Shown: in pieces, positions 15,211-15,598 of the stretch
How the letters are laid out: each line of letters begins with the position of its first letter
Position numbering within the stretch: the stretch's first letter is position 1
NCBI GenBank assembly: GCA_041744575.1
Contig: JBGTKP010000001.1
Location: forward strand, 1-15,598
Reading direction: 5' to 3'
Length of the DNA stretch: 15,598 nt
Origin: JTS-RE37 sp041744575
GTDB taxonomy: Bacteria > Bacteroidota > Bacteroidia > Flavobacteriales > Flavobacteriaceae
Notes under the pieces: model-generated
Database searches by the model: none
Told to the model about the DNA's origin: nothing
What the model saw: only the letters and a program-made list of their open reading frames with translations
Program-made: the position numbers and the translations under genes

Positions 15211-15268
15211 TCCCTCCGTCTTCGCTGACACGAAGACACCTCCCTTTGAAAGAAAGGGAGGAGCTTTT
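15211..15268 (+). terminator. Solo module D acting as terminator
   Basis: CCTCCCTTT (15239-15247) pairs perfectly with AAAGGGAGG (15253-15261) and is followed by AGCTTTT and a T-rich tract. It lies 35 bp after the stop of the barrel gene, the position and form of an intrinsic terminator. The first hairpin here is GTCTTCG (15218-15224) / CGAAGAC (15231-15237), again changed on both sides compared with other copies. It is also a member of the dispersed repeat family. Confidence 0.7.
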
Positions 15269-15424
15269 CCTTTTTTATTTTTAATAATGATCTGATCGCG
15301 CAGGTCCCCTTACCGGCAGTTTTGAAATCTGCATTTGGAAAACTTTTTCCACTACCCACAAGCGGGGCATAGAAGTTTCGAGCCGGTTAGTGAGGTGCTT
15401 TATCAAACTAAGGCAACTTATTCC

Positions 15425-15598
15425 TTACTGGCTGTTTTTCGTATAGGTAAACTCAATATCTGCCTGTACGGTAACGCCTTTCACATCCCGAACATTGAAA
15501 TCATCTGAAAAGGTAAATTCTGTTTCTGCGTCATTAAAGTCAAGGCTGATGCTCTGTGCAAAGCAACCGGCGATGAGGGTAAGGGAAGATCCAGCCAA
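15425..15598 (-). CDS. 3' end of an unidentified gene (partial)
   Basis: Reading the minus strand from the window edge gives 57 residues and a TAA stop at 15425-15427. They begin LAGSSLTLIAGCFAQ, continue SISLDFNDAETEFTF and end QADIEFTYTKNSQ. The frame is open to the edge and the composition (acidic, alternating beta-like pattern) is protein-like. The start and most of the gene are outside the window. The first 15 residues could be the end of a signal peptide of a very short secreted protein, or an internal strand of a longer one. I do not recognise a family. It converges on the barrel gene, and module D lies between the two stops. Confidence 0.5.
   Translation of the reverse strand: MAGSSLTLIAGCFAQSISLDFNDAETEFTFSDDFNVRDVKGVTVQADIEFTYTKNSQ

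Overview
The window looks like chromosomal DNA of a bacterium of the phylum Bacteroidota. The evidence is a SusC/CirA-like TonB-dependent receptor with an N-terminal carboxypeptidase-regulatory-like domain, a DUF4202 protein, a YtxH-type protein, start codons with weak or absent Shine-Dalgarno sequences, and AT-rich intergenic DNA full of structured repeats. I cannot name the genus.

Layout: 1-1165 is a tandem array of a modular, hairpin-rich repeat of about 250-290 bp. It contains no credible gene. Positions 1225-2681 carry two minus-strand genes, a DUF4202 protein and a YtxH-domain protein, separated by about 490 bp of non-coding DNA. Positions 2682-3827 are gene-free and form a mosaic of repeat fragments and palindromes. 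Positions 3828-13867 hold three large plus-strand genes: a 736-residue carotenoid cleavage oxygenase, a 1680-residue multidomain class III adenylyl cyclase starting 4 bp after it, and an 888-residue TonB-dependent receptor 115 bp further on. Positions 13868-14407 contain another full copy of the modular repeat. A predicted secreted or outer-membrane beta-barrel protein follows (14408-15175), with a hairpin terminator made of one repeat module. The right edge (15425-15598, minus strand) is the 3' end of an unidentified gene.

How the genes may work together: the oxygenase keeps four well-placed histidines for the catalytic iron, so it probably cleaves a carotenoid or similar polyene. The next gene has an intact adenylyl cyclase domain at the end of a large sensor scaffold of a kinase-like domain, a STAND/AAA-like domain, a helical-repeat region and a GAF domain. 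The kinase-like and NTPase-like domains both lack key catalytic residues, so they look like ligand-responsive or protein-binding scaffolds that control the cyclase. The near-overlap suggests translational coupling. An attractive but unproven idea is that a carotenoid or cleavage product is linked to cAMP output, with the TonB receptor importing a related hydrophobic ligand.

The second notable element is the repeat family. Modules called here A, B, C and D always occur in the same order but are individually present or absent. Several hairpins are preserved by paired base changes between copies, including one capped by alternative GNRA tetraloops. This points to selection or replication as a folded nucleic acid.
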